Assembly (NCBI GenBank): GCA_949987705.1
Contig: OX465284.1
Coordinates: forward strand, 112,389,163-112,453,162
Direction of reading: 5' to 3'
Length of the DNA: 64,000 nt
Source of the DNA: Thereva unica
Taxonomy: Eukaryota > Arthropoda > Insecta > Diptera > Therevidae
Shown: positions 29,401 through 41,433 of the stretch, piece after piece
Position numbering within the stretch: the first letter of the stretch is position 1
Layout: each line of letters starts with the position of its first letter
Position numbers and translations under genes: made by a program
The notes under the pieces: model-generated
What the model saw: the letters and a program-made list of their open reading frames with translations, nothing else
Database searches by the model: none
Told to the model about the DNA's origin: nothing

Positions 29401-32400
29401 TCCTTTTTTTTGTTCAAGCTTTTGTGGCTAATGCTGAAACCTACTTGTTCACCTATCATGTGGCTAGTGCTTAAACCTCAGGTCTCAGGTGGCCCCCGTC
29501 CAAGCGACGGCCTTTCATGGATCCGAGTTTGAGAGAACAACAAAGGCTCATGGAAGTCCTCACCGTTAACCTAACTTACTTAGCCTATATTTATTACTGC
29601 CGTAAAAGCTAGAACTAGATCCTATCTAAGTCTAAGCTAATCCTTAGAAGAAAAACTAATCTATATTATTCAACATTTATACGTCCTCCAACCACCGGTA
29701 CCAAGTACTAGCATTGGAGGCGTCTCTCTTCTCTTTTTCGAGATCCATGTGCTGAAACTCAGAAAATCCCGAGCGTACACATCTTCTTGATTCAACGCAT
29801 ACCGTTTATCACATGTGTTGCGTTTTAAGTGATAGAAGAGAGGAACCCTTGATCTATGTTGTACCAACTATTTAGAATCCAAGTAGATAAATGACTCTGG
29901 GGGAATATAGGCCGCGTTTACAAGCTGCTCTGTGATAAAGTGCGTTCGGGTAGAACGCTCCCCGAATAAGAGGATTGACGCTTTCCATTGCTCTATCAAC
30001 GTGGGGTCGAATCAACTTCATTATGAACAAATGCTTTGTCATATAGGACTATGTTGGCGTGGAACTTAGTGAAGCCAGATACGGGCGTTCGATATAAGCT
30101 TAAGCGCGCCCTTAGGCATTGTCTTTCGAAAACCCGAAACTTTTCTTTATATGAAGGAGATATGTTTAACCATACTGGGCAGCCATAGGTCAAAATCCGC
30201 CTGACCAACGCTTGCTAGCAGATCACTTTGATCCATTGTCAATGAGTCAATCTCAGGCTGCTTTCGGTATCGTCAAACGACCGTCAATCAACTGCGTCGT
30301 TTGCGAAATTGACTGATGCAGTTTGCAGAAGTGACTATTTTTACAAAGCAAGCGCTGCAAATTTGATGATTTCGAACACCTGACTGCAATACCGAACGAA
30401 TAAGTTTTGTCTACTGCCCTGCAAATGACGTTTCCGAATGCAGCCTCATTGTTAGTCAGATTCCTGGTTGCTGGAGGTACAAATGCGCTGTTACGTATTG
30501 CTTCTTCCACGGATTTCTCAAATCTGGGCCAGGGCATCTTCTGGTAAACAAAAGGATGAACTTCGCAATAATCAGAGAGATCCATGAAGCCCTTAGGATA
30601 TGGTTGTAATTAGTCCATAGTGTTCGCTATCGTACGGCATTGTCTTGAGACAGTTGGTCTCATTTGTATTTGTCTCTGGTAGCTCCAACCGGGAATCTAG
30701 CTGCCATAGATCCAGAAAAGATCCACCGCTTGGATATGAGGGTATGTTCGTAGCGAGAAGGTTAACTTTTCGCTGAATTCTGAATTTTGCTTCGACTAGT
30801 CATTCAGTTGGTTACTCCTAGTGTTAGGCGTTCGATTTCCCCATGTCGTGTGACGTGCGCCTAAAGTTCCGGCCAACAAGTAACAATTTATCTTCAACTA
30901 AATAATCTGGATCAAGAAGTCTGGGGTGCGTACGCAGCAATTATATGCTGTCTCCTGCCACTAAACAGAGGAATGTACGCTTCCAACAGCCGCAACTTTT
31001 CAGTTTCCCTGTTATATATGATTTTATCTTTCAAAGAGGCCTTTATCAATATTAGTAAACCTCCACCTTGTGCAGCATTAGGTCAATCACGCCTAATCAC
31101 CACATAGTCTTTGTAGTCCAGCTTGTGCTTCTCGTTCAGCTTAGTAGGAGCACATTAGGAATTTTGTCTTGTATCTCTTGCTTGGAGAACCGCCTGTCTC
31201 TCGTTTTGTATCAACGAGTTGACGTTCACGGCAATGACCTTGATTGTGTCTTCTCCGAGTTAATGCCATTAAGACACTTTACTCGGAGATAGGTTCTGTA
31301 GAAAACAGTGACGAAGAAACTATATCTAGACGAGCATTTTCCTCATTTAGTTGTTGTTGGAGTTGAGCGAATTGCCCTTGCATGGACAAGAGAAGCGCCT
31401 TCAGCTCGCTATCTCCCCTTCTTATCACAGGAGCAACTTTCGGAGATTGATTTTTTGTTGGTAGGGCTCCTGTTGCTATTTGGGCGAAGGACATGCCGGG
31501 TGCAACAAAGCTATTGAACATTTGCATTTTGACGTTGCGTGTCCTTCTCTTAACCCTCACCGGCTCTGCCATTTTGTTCGCTTAAGGGAAATAGAACGCC
31601 AAAGAACGGACTATTATGTACTATTATGGCATGAGTGGCTCTATCCATAAAGAAATTGCATTGTTTCGAAATCTTTTTAAACTCTCTGTAGTTATAATAA
31701 TCCAAGTTTTTGTATCTCTTGCCTTGCTTCATTTTTCTTTTTGCAATTTTTTCATGTGAGTTGCACTATTCTTTCAACACCTCTACTTACAACAAATTTG
31801 CTTTTTCCCCTAGCGAAGAAAGGCAAGGTTTTGAGGCAGAAGCAAAGGACTTAACTCTTCTACACGAGCGCAAGCTGGCCTGCCAACAAAAAGAATCGGA
31901 CATGAAACATCGCCTGGAAATGTTCGAAGTTGAAGAACGGAAAAACACTCAAATCTCAAAACTAAACGAAACGCACGATCGAGCATTCAACGAAATGAAA
32001 AACTACTACAACGACATCACCCTCAACAATCTGGCATTGATCAGCAGCCTAAAGGAGCAAATGGAGGAGCTTCGAAAGCAATCAGAAAGACAAGAAAGAA
32101 TCGCGAATGAAACAATGGCCGAAAACAAGAGACTGACAGAGCCACTGAAAGAGGCCCGAGCCGAGCTGGTAGATCTGAGAAAGAAGCTGGAACATTACGA
32201 CAGAGATCGCATACAATTGTCCAAGACTAAAACGAAATTCACCATTGCTGACAAGGAGTTGAATAGTCTCAAGTGGGAATCGGAAGCCCTGAATATGCGC
32301 AATGAAACGTTGCGTCAAGAGCGAGACAAATTAAAGAGGAAGTTCGAAGATGCCCTTATGGAACTGCAACAGAAGACTGGACTTAAGAATGTTTTACTTG

Positions 32401-32723
32401 AGAAGAAAGTTACTATGCTGGAGGAACAGGCTGAGAAACGCGAGGCTGTTCTGAATGAAGCTCTGAAAACTTCGACAATTAAGCCAGAGAAGCTGAATAT
32501 GAGGATTGAGGTGCTCCTGCAGTCGAAGAATGAAATAATTGAAGATCTCCGGTATGAACTGGCGAGAGTTTGTAAGGCGCATGATGATCTTTTGGCAACG
32601 TATGAAGCTAAAATGATTCAGTTTGGCATTCCGAAGGAGGAGTTAGGATTTGAACCGTTGAGGACGAGTTTGCAGATAAAACTTGGAAGTGGGCCTGCTG
32701 GGCTTGTTACGAAAAATCGTTAG
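26470..32723 (+). CDS. GAS8: GAS8/DRC4, nexin-dynein regulatory complex subunit 4 (copy 1)
   Basis: Five exons: 26470-26472 (the ATG alone), 26536-26557, 28563-28727, 28793-29096 and 31814-32723, encoding 467 residues (human GAS8 is 478). The start MPPKKKGN matches the family's basic N-terminus. Exon 3 has REREERNFFQLERDKIRTFW and EITRNQL; exon 4 gives ALRDKDREME and a heptad-rich coiled coil; exon 5 has MFEVEERKNTQI, KNYYNDITLNNLALISSLKE, LQQKTGLKNVLLEKK, DLRYELARVCKAHDDL and GSGPAGLVTKNR. DRC4 is a structural coiled-coil subunit of the nexin-dynein regulatory complex in motile cilia and flagella; in insects this mostly means sperm tails and mechanosensory cilia (family knowledge). Intron 4 starts with the unusual donor GTTGGT, shared with copy 2. 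Introns 2 (2.0 kb) and 4 (2.7 kb) are transposon-rich. Everything looks intact. Confidence 0.95.
27240..28440. repeat. Dispersed repeat C, copy in GAS8-1 intron 2
   Basis: Several blocks here recur in the same orientation at 42520-43110: GGATATGGTCCT, the ACTGGC..TGC.TTAAGC region, GGGCCCCCAC.TTGGA.AGCATTC, and CATGTTGTTCTG. The unit structure is unclear. A minus-strand stretch encoding LALRHLGVIITSG hints at an RT-derived element. Two palindromic AACTGCGCAGTT 12-mers (26929-26940 and 27208-27219) lie just upstream, possibly the ends of another small element. Confidence 0.45.
29097..29880. other. GAS8-1 intron 4, first part; nothing recognised
   Basis: AT-rich intron sequence with no coding or clear repeat structure. 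Confidence 0.35.
29980..31572 (-). pseudogene. Jockey-like retrotransposon relic in GAS8-1 intron 4
   Basis: Minus-strand order from 31572 down: a gag-type piece (MAEPVRVKRRTRN, APGMSFAQIATG), then a pol linker (FVYQKMPWPRFEKSVEEAIR, SAFVPPATRNLTNNE), then the RT C-terminus (RILTYGCPVWLNISPSYKEK, FRVFERQCLRARLSLYR). The order is right for one element with large internal deletions. A 190-bp MITE interrupts it just after the LTNNE segment. Confidence 0.65.
30256..30445. mobile_element. GGCTGC-family MITE, copy 1
   Basis: It starts GGCTGCTTTCGGTATCGTCA and ends TGACGTTTCCGAATGCAGCC, which are imperfect inverted repeats. TCA flanks both sides. It sits inside the jockey-like relic: the pol-linker frame stops making sense at one edge and resumes at the other. 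A second copy is at 33121-33385. There is no coding content. Confidence 0.8.
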
Positions 32724-33120
32724 TTTGATTCTTTTAATTGTAGAAATTGGACACAGAAATATATTTTTTACTGGTACTGATTTGATGTGTTCAAATGCAT
32801 CTTCTTAAGTAAGTTTTTTTTCGTTAACTTTAACTTGGATTTCATTATATCCAAAGCTAAGGGGTTGAAGCATTATTATAATATAAAAAGGGAAAACGAA
32901 GACATTGACTAGATCAAGAGCATTACTAACTTTGAGAGAAATACGTGGTACTTTGACAAAGTAAGTTCCATAGAATTTGAATGTTCATTAAATTATATTT
33001 CGAAATCTTAAGGGGCGTTATTGCAGGTTTTATTAACAGTGAGGCAATACTTCGAGTATTCGTAGGAGTCTGACTGTGCCTTGGTGAAGTGCGGGCGTGA
33101 GTTGTCGCCAGTCCAACTAT
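32724..33120. other. GAS8-1 3' flank
   Basis: 3' UTR and flank of GAS8 copy 1; AT-rich, no canonical AATAAA in the first 100 bases. Nothing else recognised. Confidence 0.35.
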
Positions 33121-33385
33121 GGCTGCTTTCGGTATCGTCAAATGATCGTCAATTAACTGCGTCGGCTGCAAAAATGACTGATGCCGTTTGCAGAAGTGAC
33201 TAGTTTTACTGCGAATTTGATGATTTCGACCACCTGACATTAAAATGATTGCAAGATGGCAGTGCGAATGTGCATTGCCGTACGTTTGGAAATAGCCAAT
33301 TTGCATTTCCGAACTCTTGATTATCATCAATTTGCAATACCGAACGAATGACTATCGTCTGCAAATGACGTTTCCGAACGCAGCC
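33121..33385. mobile_element. GGCTGC-family MITE, copy 2
   Basis: Same ends as the 30256-30445 copy (GGCTGCTTTCGGTATCGTCA and TGACGTTTCCGAACGCAGCC), flanked by TAT on both sides. It is 75 bp longer through extra internal sequence around 33241-33320. Confidence 0.8.
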
Positions 33386-33699
33386 TATATCGCATTATCG
33401 CAACCAACATAAAAATATAACACATAAACTTTTAAAACAATTAAGTCACCAACCATAAAACAATAACATAGCAAAAAAATAACGATAAACACAAAACAAA
33501 AATCTAAGCGAAGGTCACCAACAACACAACAACAATAACCAAAGGACTGACGGACAACAAGTAAGTTTCTAATATTGGTCCTAATATTAGTAATGAATCC
33601 ACCACCTCAGCCTTCGATGCTATTTCCGAAATGATTTCCGGATTTTTATTTTCAACATTCACAATGTACATTGGCTAAATTACTCAAATGGCACCAGTG

Positions 33700-34460
33700 T
33701 TCCTGGCAAAGACGTCGTCGTGCGAGCCTCACCAACTTACACCAAATTAAATGTCCTACGAGAGTCCTTGTTTCTTACTTCTCATCCGACGCGGAACTCC
33801 GTCAAAGTTAGCTCACTGCTTGGCAACTCGGACCATTAGCGCTTATGTCCCATATCCATCCTAACGAGTCACTTCGTCGTGAGCCACTAACGAGCCACTT
33901 CGTCGCCTAACGAGCCACTTCGTCGTGAGTACATCAAATTGAGAAACTTGAGTAATTCCATCATCAGGAAAGTCAAATTATCATTTGATGATAGTTTGAG
34001 AAGTAAGATTCTCAACTCCACTACAAGCAGTAAAAACTTCTGGGCCATACTAACTGCCATCAAGAAGAATTTTACTTCCTCTTCAACTGTTACTTATGTT
34101 CCAAATCGCCAAACAAGCCTCCCAATGCCTTGGATTTCTCAAGAGATGCAAGTTCCTCCTCCAGCCAGCCGCATTGGCTACAATCTACAAATCCTACATT
34201 CGGCCGCGCCTTGAATACAACTCGTATATCTGGGCAGGCGCCCCAAAAACCACCTTGGCTTGCCTTGACAAGGTGCAAAATCGTGCCCTCAAACTGATTG
34301 CAATATTTTTCCCGCAACACAAGACTAGCTCGCTCGGCTCAACCCCCATACCCGACAGCCCCAAGTTCGCGCACAATACGGTCTAGAAGTTCGTTTATGA
34401 ATAGTACAACTCGACTGTGGAATAATCTGCCGCAGTCAGTATTTCCGAACTCGTACAACA
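33700..34460 (+). pseudogene. Jockey-like RT relic
   Basis: Plus-strand pieces: IRKVKLSFDDSLRSKILNST and SSKNFWAILTAIKKN (before RT), then QIAKQASQCLGFLKRCKFLL, YKSYIRPRLEYNSYIWAGAP and DKVQNRALKLI (after RT). The catalytic part is deleted. It matches the relic in VPS18 intron 5. The motif TAACGAG.CACTTCGTCG is repeated three times at 33860-33925. Confidence 0.7.
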
Positions 34461-34469
34461 CCAAAGGGA

Positions 34470-36500
34470 TAATCTAACCCCTTTCACAATTGCATGCGAG
34501 GGAAAGAGAAAAAAGTGTTGAAGTTGAACGAAAAGTTGAAGGTGTAGAACCGGTCATAGAATTCAAACGTGAGGCTCATCGTCATTTTCTTCTACACCCT
34601 CCAGACACCCTATACCCTTTTCTATTCTCCTCTATTCTTCAAGCCAAGCTTACTGCTAGACTTTGCACCATGAACTGAACGACATGACGGACTGGTAGTG
34701 TAAAGGGTTACTCCTAAGCTTGGTTTTTTCATATATAAAAAAAAACTTCGCTTTGAACTCGTCGAATTCTACACTATTCTTGTAGTCACAAGCATGTATA
34801 ACAAATACAAGGGTGGGTTTTGTTAGTGTGATTTTAAACTTCCCAGAAAAGCGAATTTTCATTTTCGCAGTACCTCATTGAAAGCAGCGTGCAGCTTCCT
34901 AGTAAACCTTAACATATCAAAATCGCTCGATTAAATCAATATTTCTAGCTACGAAAATTTAAATTTAAAATTTTAATTGGTTTCACTAGAATTTTTCTTC
35001 GATATATTATTTACACCTGAGCCCTAAAACGATGGAAACTGTTTACAAACAAATATATTCGATTTTAGCAAATCTACACCCCATAAATCCGAGAGTGAAT
35101 CTTCCGGCATACAAATGGATATATGCGCTCCCCATGCCACTGCAGTAGCTTACGTTTCTCCCCATCTCTACTATATCCTATGCAGTCCTGGCTCTGGGGG
35201 ATAACAAACTCATAATACAGTACCATGTCAGCAGATACCGAATTTATAGCTTGTTCCCAATGTTCATTTTCAGGTATAAAATCAATAGGGAAAGTGTCTG
35301 CGAATATCCTTCAAGTACACAAGGATGAAATGGGAAGTTACATAGAGCGTGACTGGACGGAAAACTCGTTAAAGTGACCGCTCGTTCCTTTTCTGGCTGA
35401 TTTCGAATTTTCATCAAATTTTATTGCCGCAAAATGAAAATTCACTGCGGATAGAGAGCAGAGCATCTGTTGCTGATATTTATTAAAATATTCGAAATCG
35501 TGATAACTAATTTGAAAATGAACCGCTTTTCATGGAATCAATCTTGAAATAAACTTTTCACCATGACGGAAACAAAGCGGCAGGCAGCTATCATCATAGA
35601 GCGAGCGAGAGTATAGTTATACACGAGAACGTCGTCGTCTACCCCAAAAAGGATGCGGGACAGAGTGGTGTCATGTACCATCGTGGAATAAATTAGAACT
35701 GAAAACTTATTTCCTCTCTCTGCCCCCCTTTCGGAAAATTCGAAACTGGAAGCTGGGATTTAACGTTTTCGGCACTGAGAGAGTCTCAAGTCTGTTGTAG
35801 GAAGTTATTTGTATATGAGTGGCATTGCTAGGAAGTTTACTCCAACAGTGTACTTGATGCAGATGTGCTTACCCGAAACTTGTTATCATCAGTAACTTAA
35901 GTGCATATATACATACAGAACGAGCACTTAAGTGGTGAAAGTTGAGAAATGACACCACCATTTTGGTTCAGAGCTTGTAGTTTTGGAATTCGCGCCCCGG
36001 AAAATTTGATTGTTGCAGCCAAAATATACTTCTTTTATTCCCCTACGACCCCCTGGCCCCGCACTTGATTTGCAACTGTCTAAGCAGCTGAATCTAATTT
36101 CAAATTAAGCTTGCGGTAAACTGTGAAAGTGGAGATAATTGTTTCTGATACCGTAATCATTATATTGATCTACTCGTCAATCTGTTCACGTGTTCGATTT
36201 CATTAGGTTGGTTAATTTGTTTAACTTGTGCTATGCTGATCAGGCGAGCAATTTTCCATGGAACTCATATTAGTAGTTTAAATGTCATATGTCAATGTTT
36301 AAATGTCATATGAAGATGCATTTGATTCACCTGAGTCATTGCAAGGGGCGGTATATCCATCATTAATCAACGATTCTGTTTATAAAGATTAGAAAAGGGG
36401 CAGGTGCTGGACCTAACCAAGGCAGCTCAAAAGTTTCTGACCTCAACGAGAAGATGGCAGCATTCATCAATAAAAACTAGTGAATGTGGTTGTGCATCTT
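34470..36500. other. No gene recognised
   Basis: Two kilobases with no coding frame, tRNA or clear inverted repeat identified. Confidence 0.35.
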
Positions 36501-36504
36501 TTGA

Positions 36505-36790
36505 CAGTTGCTCACCAAAGCATCAGCCATTTTGGACCCGCAGTTGTTATTTGACTCTGCGCCATCATCAGTGAAATTTTGGGCAGCTGAATTTAAACGT
36601 CGTCGTGAGAGCTTGGGAGACGATAAAAGTTCGGGACGTCCAAAAACTGTAACTACTGATTTTCACAAAGGCACTCACATCGACTCACTCAAATCACTGT
36701 CAAATAACCACTGGGCATCCAAAACTGCTGAAACTTTAGGTAGTAACTGTCGAAAGATGCACAACTACATTCCCTAGCTTTTATTGACAA
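36505..36790 (+). pseudogene. Mariner transposase N-terminal fragment
   Basis: SSVKFWAAEFKRRRESLGDD followed by SGRPKTVTT is the conserved helix-turn-helix-to-linker region of mariner transposases. The frame ends soon after and no DDE catalytic part follows. Confidence 0.75.
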
Positions 36791-37379
36791 GTGCTGCCTC
36801 CTTCACGTTGAGTTCGTTAACTTTTCAGACCACCCTCGTAGAGGTACCCTTGTTTCAGAACTTTGGCAACATGTAGCTCTGGTATTTGTTGCTGGAGCCC
36901 GAAGTAGCGTACCATGTTTTGATGCTGACGACGTCTACTTTATTTTGTCAAGTTTCATACTCCTTCAAGTTTGTTTGGCAAGCCGGTACTCATTTGAACC
37001 GCTACAGTTCAACTTACTGCGAAATTGATAGAAAGTCATTGAGCTTGTGTGTCAGAAACCTTTAGCCCTTCTTTTAGTTGCTGAATGGTTTAAAATTGTC
37101 TTCCTTTCGCGAAACCCCTGCGGATTAGAATTCCCCAAAGATTTTCAATTGGGTTCAGGTCTGTGCTTCGGGCTGGCCAAGAAATAGTCGGTGTTTCGGT
37201 GTTCCGGAGCCATTCTTCAAAAAATGTCGTGTCTATTCGGACCAAAAATACGGATCGCACGGGGCACACGGGCTATATGGGCCACATGGGATCTGGCAGT
37301 GACTCCTCCGTGACTTATCATGTAAGCCGGTTTGAGTCGATCTAAAGATATGACGTATTCTTTTCCTTTTCGTCAAATT

Positions 37380-38400
37380 CTGAACGTCCTTTTTTCATTA
37401 CTTTAAAATGCACTTCGTATGGCTCCGAGAGCGATGCTCTAACCTTGTCATCCCGCACAAATACGTGAGTCGCCTTCGTTTGGAGACCTTTGGAAGTTAT
37501 TGATGGTATAACCGTGAGTGTAACTTGAGCTGCGTCACAACTTCGTTCGTTTTTCGTTACTCTGAGCTCGTAGAATCTAAAAAACTCTCCTGGAAGCCGA
37601 ATTCCTCAACTATAGATCATCTCTGCTATGGATGCGTTAAGGTCCTCTTTGAACACTGCCTCAAATACCGGTAATTTACGAGTCCACCCTCTCTCATTTA
37701 GTTCTCTAAACGAGCTTCTGTGAAAACCTTCGATTAAGCCATTGCTTTGGAGATGGTATGGTGGTATCATATGGTATGGATATGAAAACGTTTAGAACCC
37801 AATAATCTCGCCGTGTAAAAAGGCGCTGCTTTCTTAGTGGAACTCAAAATGGGCTTATCCATCCGGATTCCAATGTAACGACTACAGTTTCTGCTCTAAA
37901 ATTTTCCATTCGCAATACGTCGACGACCTATGATCCATAAGCAATAAGTTTTCTATTCTGATGTCGGAAAAGGTCCTATAATGTCAATTTGAACATGTTC
38001 AAAGCGGCACTTGGAGGTGTTGAACTGGGCTAACGGACTTTTTGTGGGCTTATTAATTTTGCCTTTTTGACAAAGTAAGTGTTCATGCTAGGCCACACCT
38101 AATGTCTAGTAATCAATTTCCAATGCTTGTAATCCCGGGTGCGCTAATCCGTGTAAGGTCTCGCAAACTTTTCTCCTGAACTTCTCTGGAACGTAGGGTC
38201 GTACTGTTTTTTCACCCAAGTCGCAATACAATTTGCATTTGCCGTTGGGAATAAGGCATCGTTTCAATTTGATTGTTCTAGTTCGATCGTTTAACAACTT
38301 AGCGAGGTTTGGATCAGTCTCTTGCTCCTTAGCCTTTCCTTTGAAATCAATCATTGACGGAATCGATATTGTATTTGAACGCGACAAATAAGTTGAGACC
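37380..38400 (-). pseudogene. Gypsy-type LTR retrotransposon integrase relic
   Basis: The minus-strand frame 38106-38387 encodes the region before and in the integrase zinc domain: IDFKGKAKEQETDPNLAKLL, LYCDLGEKTVRPYVPEKFRR and ETLHGLAHPG. Further integrase-like scraps run down to about 37390 with stops. No LTRs were recognised. Confidence 0.65.
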
Positions 38401-38652
38401 GAGTCGTCATTTCCGCTTAGGTGAACTATGTTTGTTGAACATTGACTGATAAAATCGCGCTTGCTTTGGTGTCAGTTTCTCCCAAATCTGCTGACACGCG
38501 AAGCAATAATGCTGTATCTGTTTTTAAAGTGGAACGTATAATTGGCCTCAGTACAATTTACCGTGGTGTAAGGGACAAATGTACTGCCTCGCATAAGTTC
38601 TGCTCACGCCTCATAGAGCTGTAGCTAGATGAGTTTCCTATTAAGCTAAGTA

Positions 38653-39071
38653 TGCTGTTCCTAAGTACGGCGGTCAAGAAAAATGTTCTTATTATTTCTT
38701 GACCCCGGTACAGAAAATTTCGACAAGTAATGCGATGATTTTTTTCCGTATTCAAAATTGACATTTGACATCATAGCACACTAAAATAATCACTTCAAAT
38801 AATAATCACGTTAGTGAAAACGCCAAATCTACTTTCCGTCAATTTCGGTCAAGAAAAAATGGTCTTTCCAATTTTTTCTTAACCGCCTTAGGAAAAGGAT
38901 CCATCTATGTGTCAGAATAGTACTAGCATTTTTCTTGAGCGAACAGCGTACTAGGTACAGAAATTTCTTGAGCAAAAATTCCTATAGCATTTCTTGACCG
39001 ATTACTTAGGCGTTTTTTACATACACTTTATATGGGGAACATTTTCTTGACCGCCGTACTTAGGAACAGCA
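38653..39071. mobile_element. Mariner-type MITE with long TIRs
   Basis: About 35-bp inverted ends (TGCTGTTCCTAAGTACGGCG at the left, its complement at the right) differ by one base and are flanked by TA. Inside, TTTCTTGAC-like motifs recur in both orientations. TA duplication fits Tc1/mariner. Confidence 0.85.
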
Positions 39072-39112
39072 TACATAGCTTTAAGAGTGAGTTTTCTATT
39101 AAGCTGGGTTTT

Positions 39113-39560
39113 TCAAAATTCAACAATTTCAGATACAGACCTATTCAGCAACCAACGATAGCGCCAACATTCAACGATAGCGTGCGCCGTCGACGGTTTC
39201 TCTAAATTTAAAGAAAAATGGCCGATGATGGTTTTTGAACACACTCCCGCCCAAACAGTGACTTTCCCGTCGTGCAGTGGTGTTTCGTGAATGACATGTG
39301 AGTTTTCTGTTTGCCAAATTCGATAGTTTTGTTTATTGACTCCGACAGAGAGTGCAAAATGAGTTTGTTCCGTCATATGATAAGCACGCACAGTTTTCAC
39401 AATTGAACGAATGTTTTCAATGTGAAGCGCTACAAGTTCAACGCGTTCTTTCGGTGAGTACTGACTTTTAGCTAAAATGGTACTGAATGAAGTTTCAGAA
39501 TCGGGTACGTTTGTCGAAATGGGCTAAAAATTGTCAGAGTTATTCAATGTTGAAATACCG
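39113..39560 (-). pseudogene. Internally deleted Tc1/mariner-superfamily transposase
   Basis: On the minus strand an N-terminal YSPKERVELVALHIENIRS motif is joined directly to part of the DDE domain: HFALSVGVNKQNYRIWQTEN, ETPLHDGKVTVWAGVCSKTI and IGHF. In intact relatives more than 100 residues lie between these blocks, so an internal deletion is inferred. The C-terminal end is degraded. Confidence 0.7.
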
Positions 39561-39599
39561 AAGGTCTAAATGGCGCACCCGGTGCGTTTCGGAATAAAT

Positions 39600-40570
39600 A
39601 TGACCAAATCAAAAGATTTTAATCTGAATCCGCCACTGCATGGTTATATGGTGTTAATGTTTGGTCAGATTTTAGTTAATCTATTAAAAACCCATCCAAA
39701 GTCTATTAAAAACCCACCCCAATCCAATATAATAAAAACGTTTAACTGTAATAAACTGCAGATTTCGTGACAGGTCTTTACAAAAAAAACCGTCCTTCCT
39801 TTTTCGACAATTGAAGAAAATCCTTCAAACTTTATTTACCCTGTCAGAACGGAAGGATCTAATTCGGTTCCACCATGCTACGAGCTACAGCATCTTCTCC
39901 ACTGGCCCAGATACCGTCTCGCTAAGAGAAAGGCTAGAGGTTAATGAACCATCTTGCCAGAATGACGTTTCAATATTTTATAGGGCAGCCTTAATATCTC
40001 AATTCGCTCCACTTTGGGCGAAATAATTTCAGACGTTATGACTTCATTTGGAGCACTCCGCCAGCACGCAAATTTCTTGGCTAAAATAAAGCGCGTGCCG
40101 TAATTAATTCGGAGGCTCTCTCTCGACTTTTAGGACAGCCGAGCAGTAGTAGCACCCTGTGAAGTGCGTTCGTTGTCTTCCGACTGACTCGTTACTAAAA
40201 CACTTGAAATTGGAGAGAAGTTTCCAGGCGTTTCTGGTGGGACTGATGGGATGGTGGTGGAATGGAGGCTGCCGCTGCTCCTGCTGCTGGGGTGATGCAG
40301 GGCTAATTGCCCCATTATGGGGGAGCATATTTTTCAGTTGCGGTCACAGGGAGGTTTTTAATTGAAACCAATTCGTTTTGTTATTAATTTTAACAAAGGG
40401 TGGAATAGTCGGAGGCTGTTATGAGGGCATAATTATTGTTGTTGTCTGGCATTTAAGGGACGATTTATCTGCTATTACTTTTTTTTTGTTGCTCTAGGAG
40501 GGCGGGCTGTGCTCGGACGGGAAGTTTTTATGTCAGCTGTGTAAATTTCGGTTAAGTAACTTCGGTCCAG
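39600..40570. other. No gene recognised
   Basis: Includes a GC-rich CTGCTGCT run near 40270-40290. Overlapping open frames there carry no recognisable protein. Confidence 0.35.
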
Positions 40571-40572
40571 TC

Positions 40573-41433
40573 ATGGGTGTTTTGGGGGATGGTTGTTACA
40601 AACACCTCCAGCCACCACCTCTTGATCTCCAGCTATATACCTCTTGTCCTATTAATCAAATTGAAAATTGTGTGTCTGAACTTAATTGCACCTTATCTCG
40701 AATAAACGAATGGAGTTCGAATAATTTTCTTAAATTAAATCCAGTTAAATCACAAGTAATTTTCCTTAGTCGTCGCTTACTGTCCCCCCATGGTTTCTCT
40801 CCTCTTCTACTTAATAATGTTCCCCTTCCAATCGTTGACTATGCCAAAAACCTGGGTATTGTTGTAAATTCCAAACTCTCCTGCTGCAATCATGTCTCAT
40901 TGCTGCTCTCTAAGATCTATGGCACACTTCGTAAACTATGGTTACATGGCAGTCTGTTATCTTTGCCCATTCGAGCCAAACTTATTAAATCTCTTGTTGT
41001 TCCTCATTTCCTTTACGGCTCGCTGGTATATATTTCTTTCGACTCAACTTGCCGTCAGCGTCTTAGAGTAGCGTTTAATGATTGCATTAGGTTTATTTTT
41101 CATATGAGAAGATCTGATCATGTGTCGCGAGTACAAAATTCCTTACTGGGCTGTGACCTCTTTCAATTCATCGATCTCATGGCTCTTCTTCTTTTGCATA
41201 AGGTTTTTTATACCAAAAGCCCCTGCTACCTTTCTGACTTCCTCTCTCCTTTGCAATCCTTGAGATCCGTTAAATTCCTGATTCCTGCTCATTCTTCCCT
41301 AATCGGTAGTCGTTCCTTCTTTGTGCATACTCTCAGAATTTGGAATAATCTTCCAAACTACATTCAGAGAATGAGCTCAGCCACAACATTCAGAAGACAT
41401 GCGTTTCTTTTTCTATCTTCTTCTTCTCACTAA
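40573..41433 (+). pseudogene. Jockey-like RT C-terminal half, long open frame
   Basis: A 286-codon open frame starts inside the RT domain: DLQLYTSCPINQIENCVSEL (the catalytic YADD has been lost), INEWSSNNFLKLNPVKSQ, VDYAKNLGIVVNSKLSCCNH, VVPHFLYGSLVYISF and RSFFVHTLRIWNNLPN. It is 5' truncated, as is typical of non-LTR copies. It is closely related to the relic at 2960-3925 and better preserved, so it is a younger insertion. Confidence 0.85.

Noticed and set aside
30253..30585. 110-codon minus-strand frame as a gene
   Set aside because: It is half jockey pol linker and half MITE sequence read as protein.
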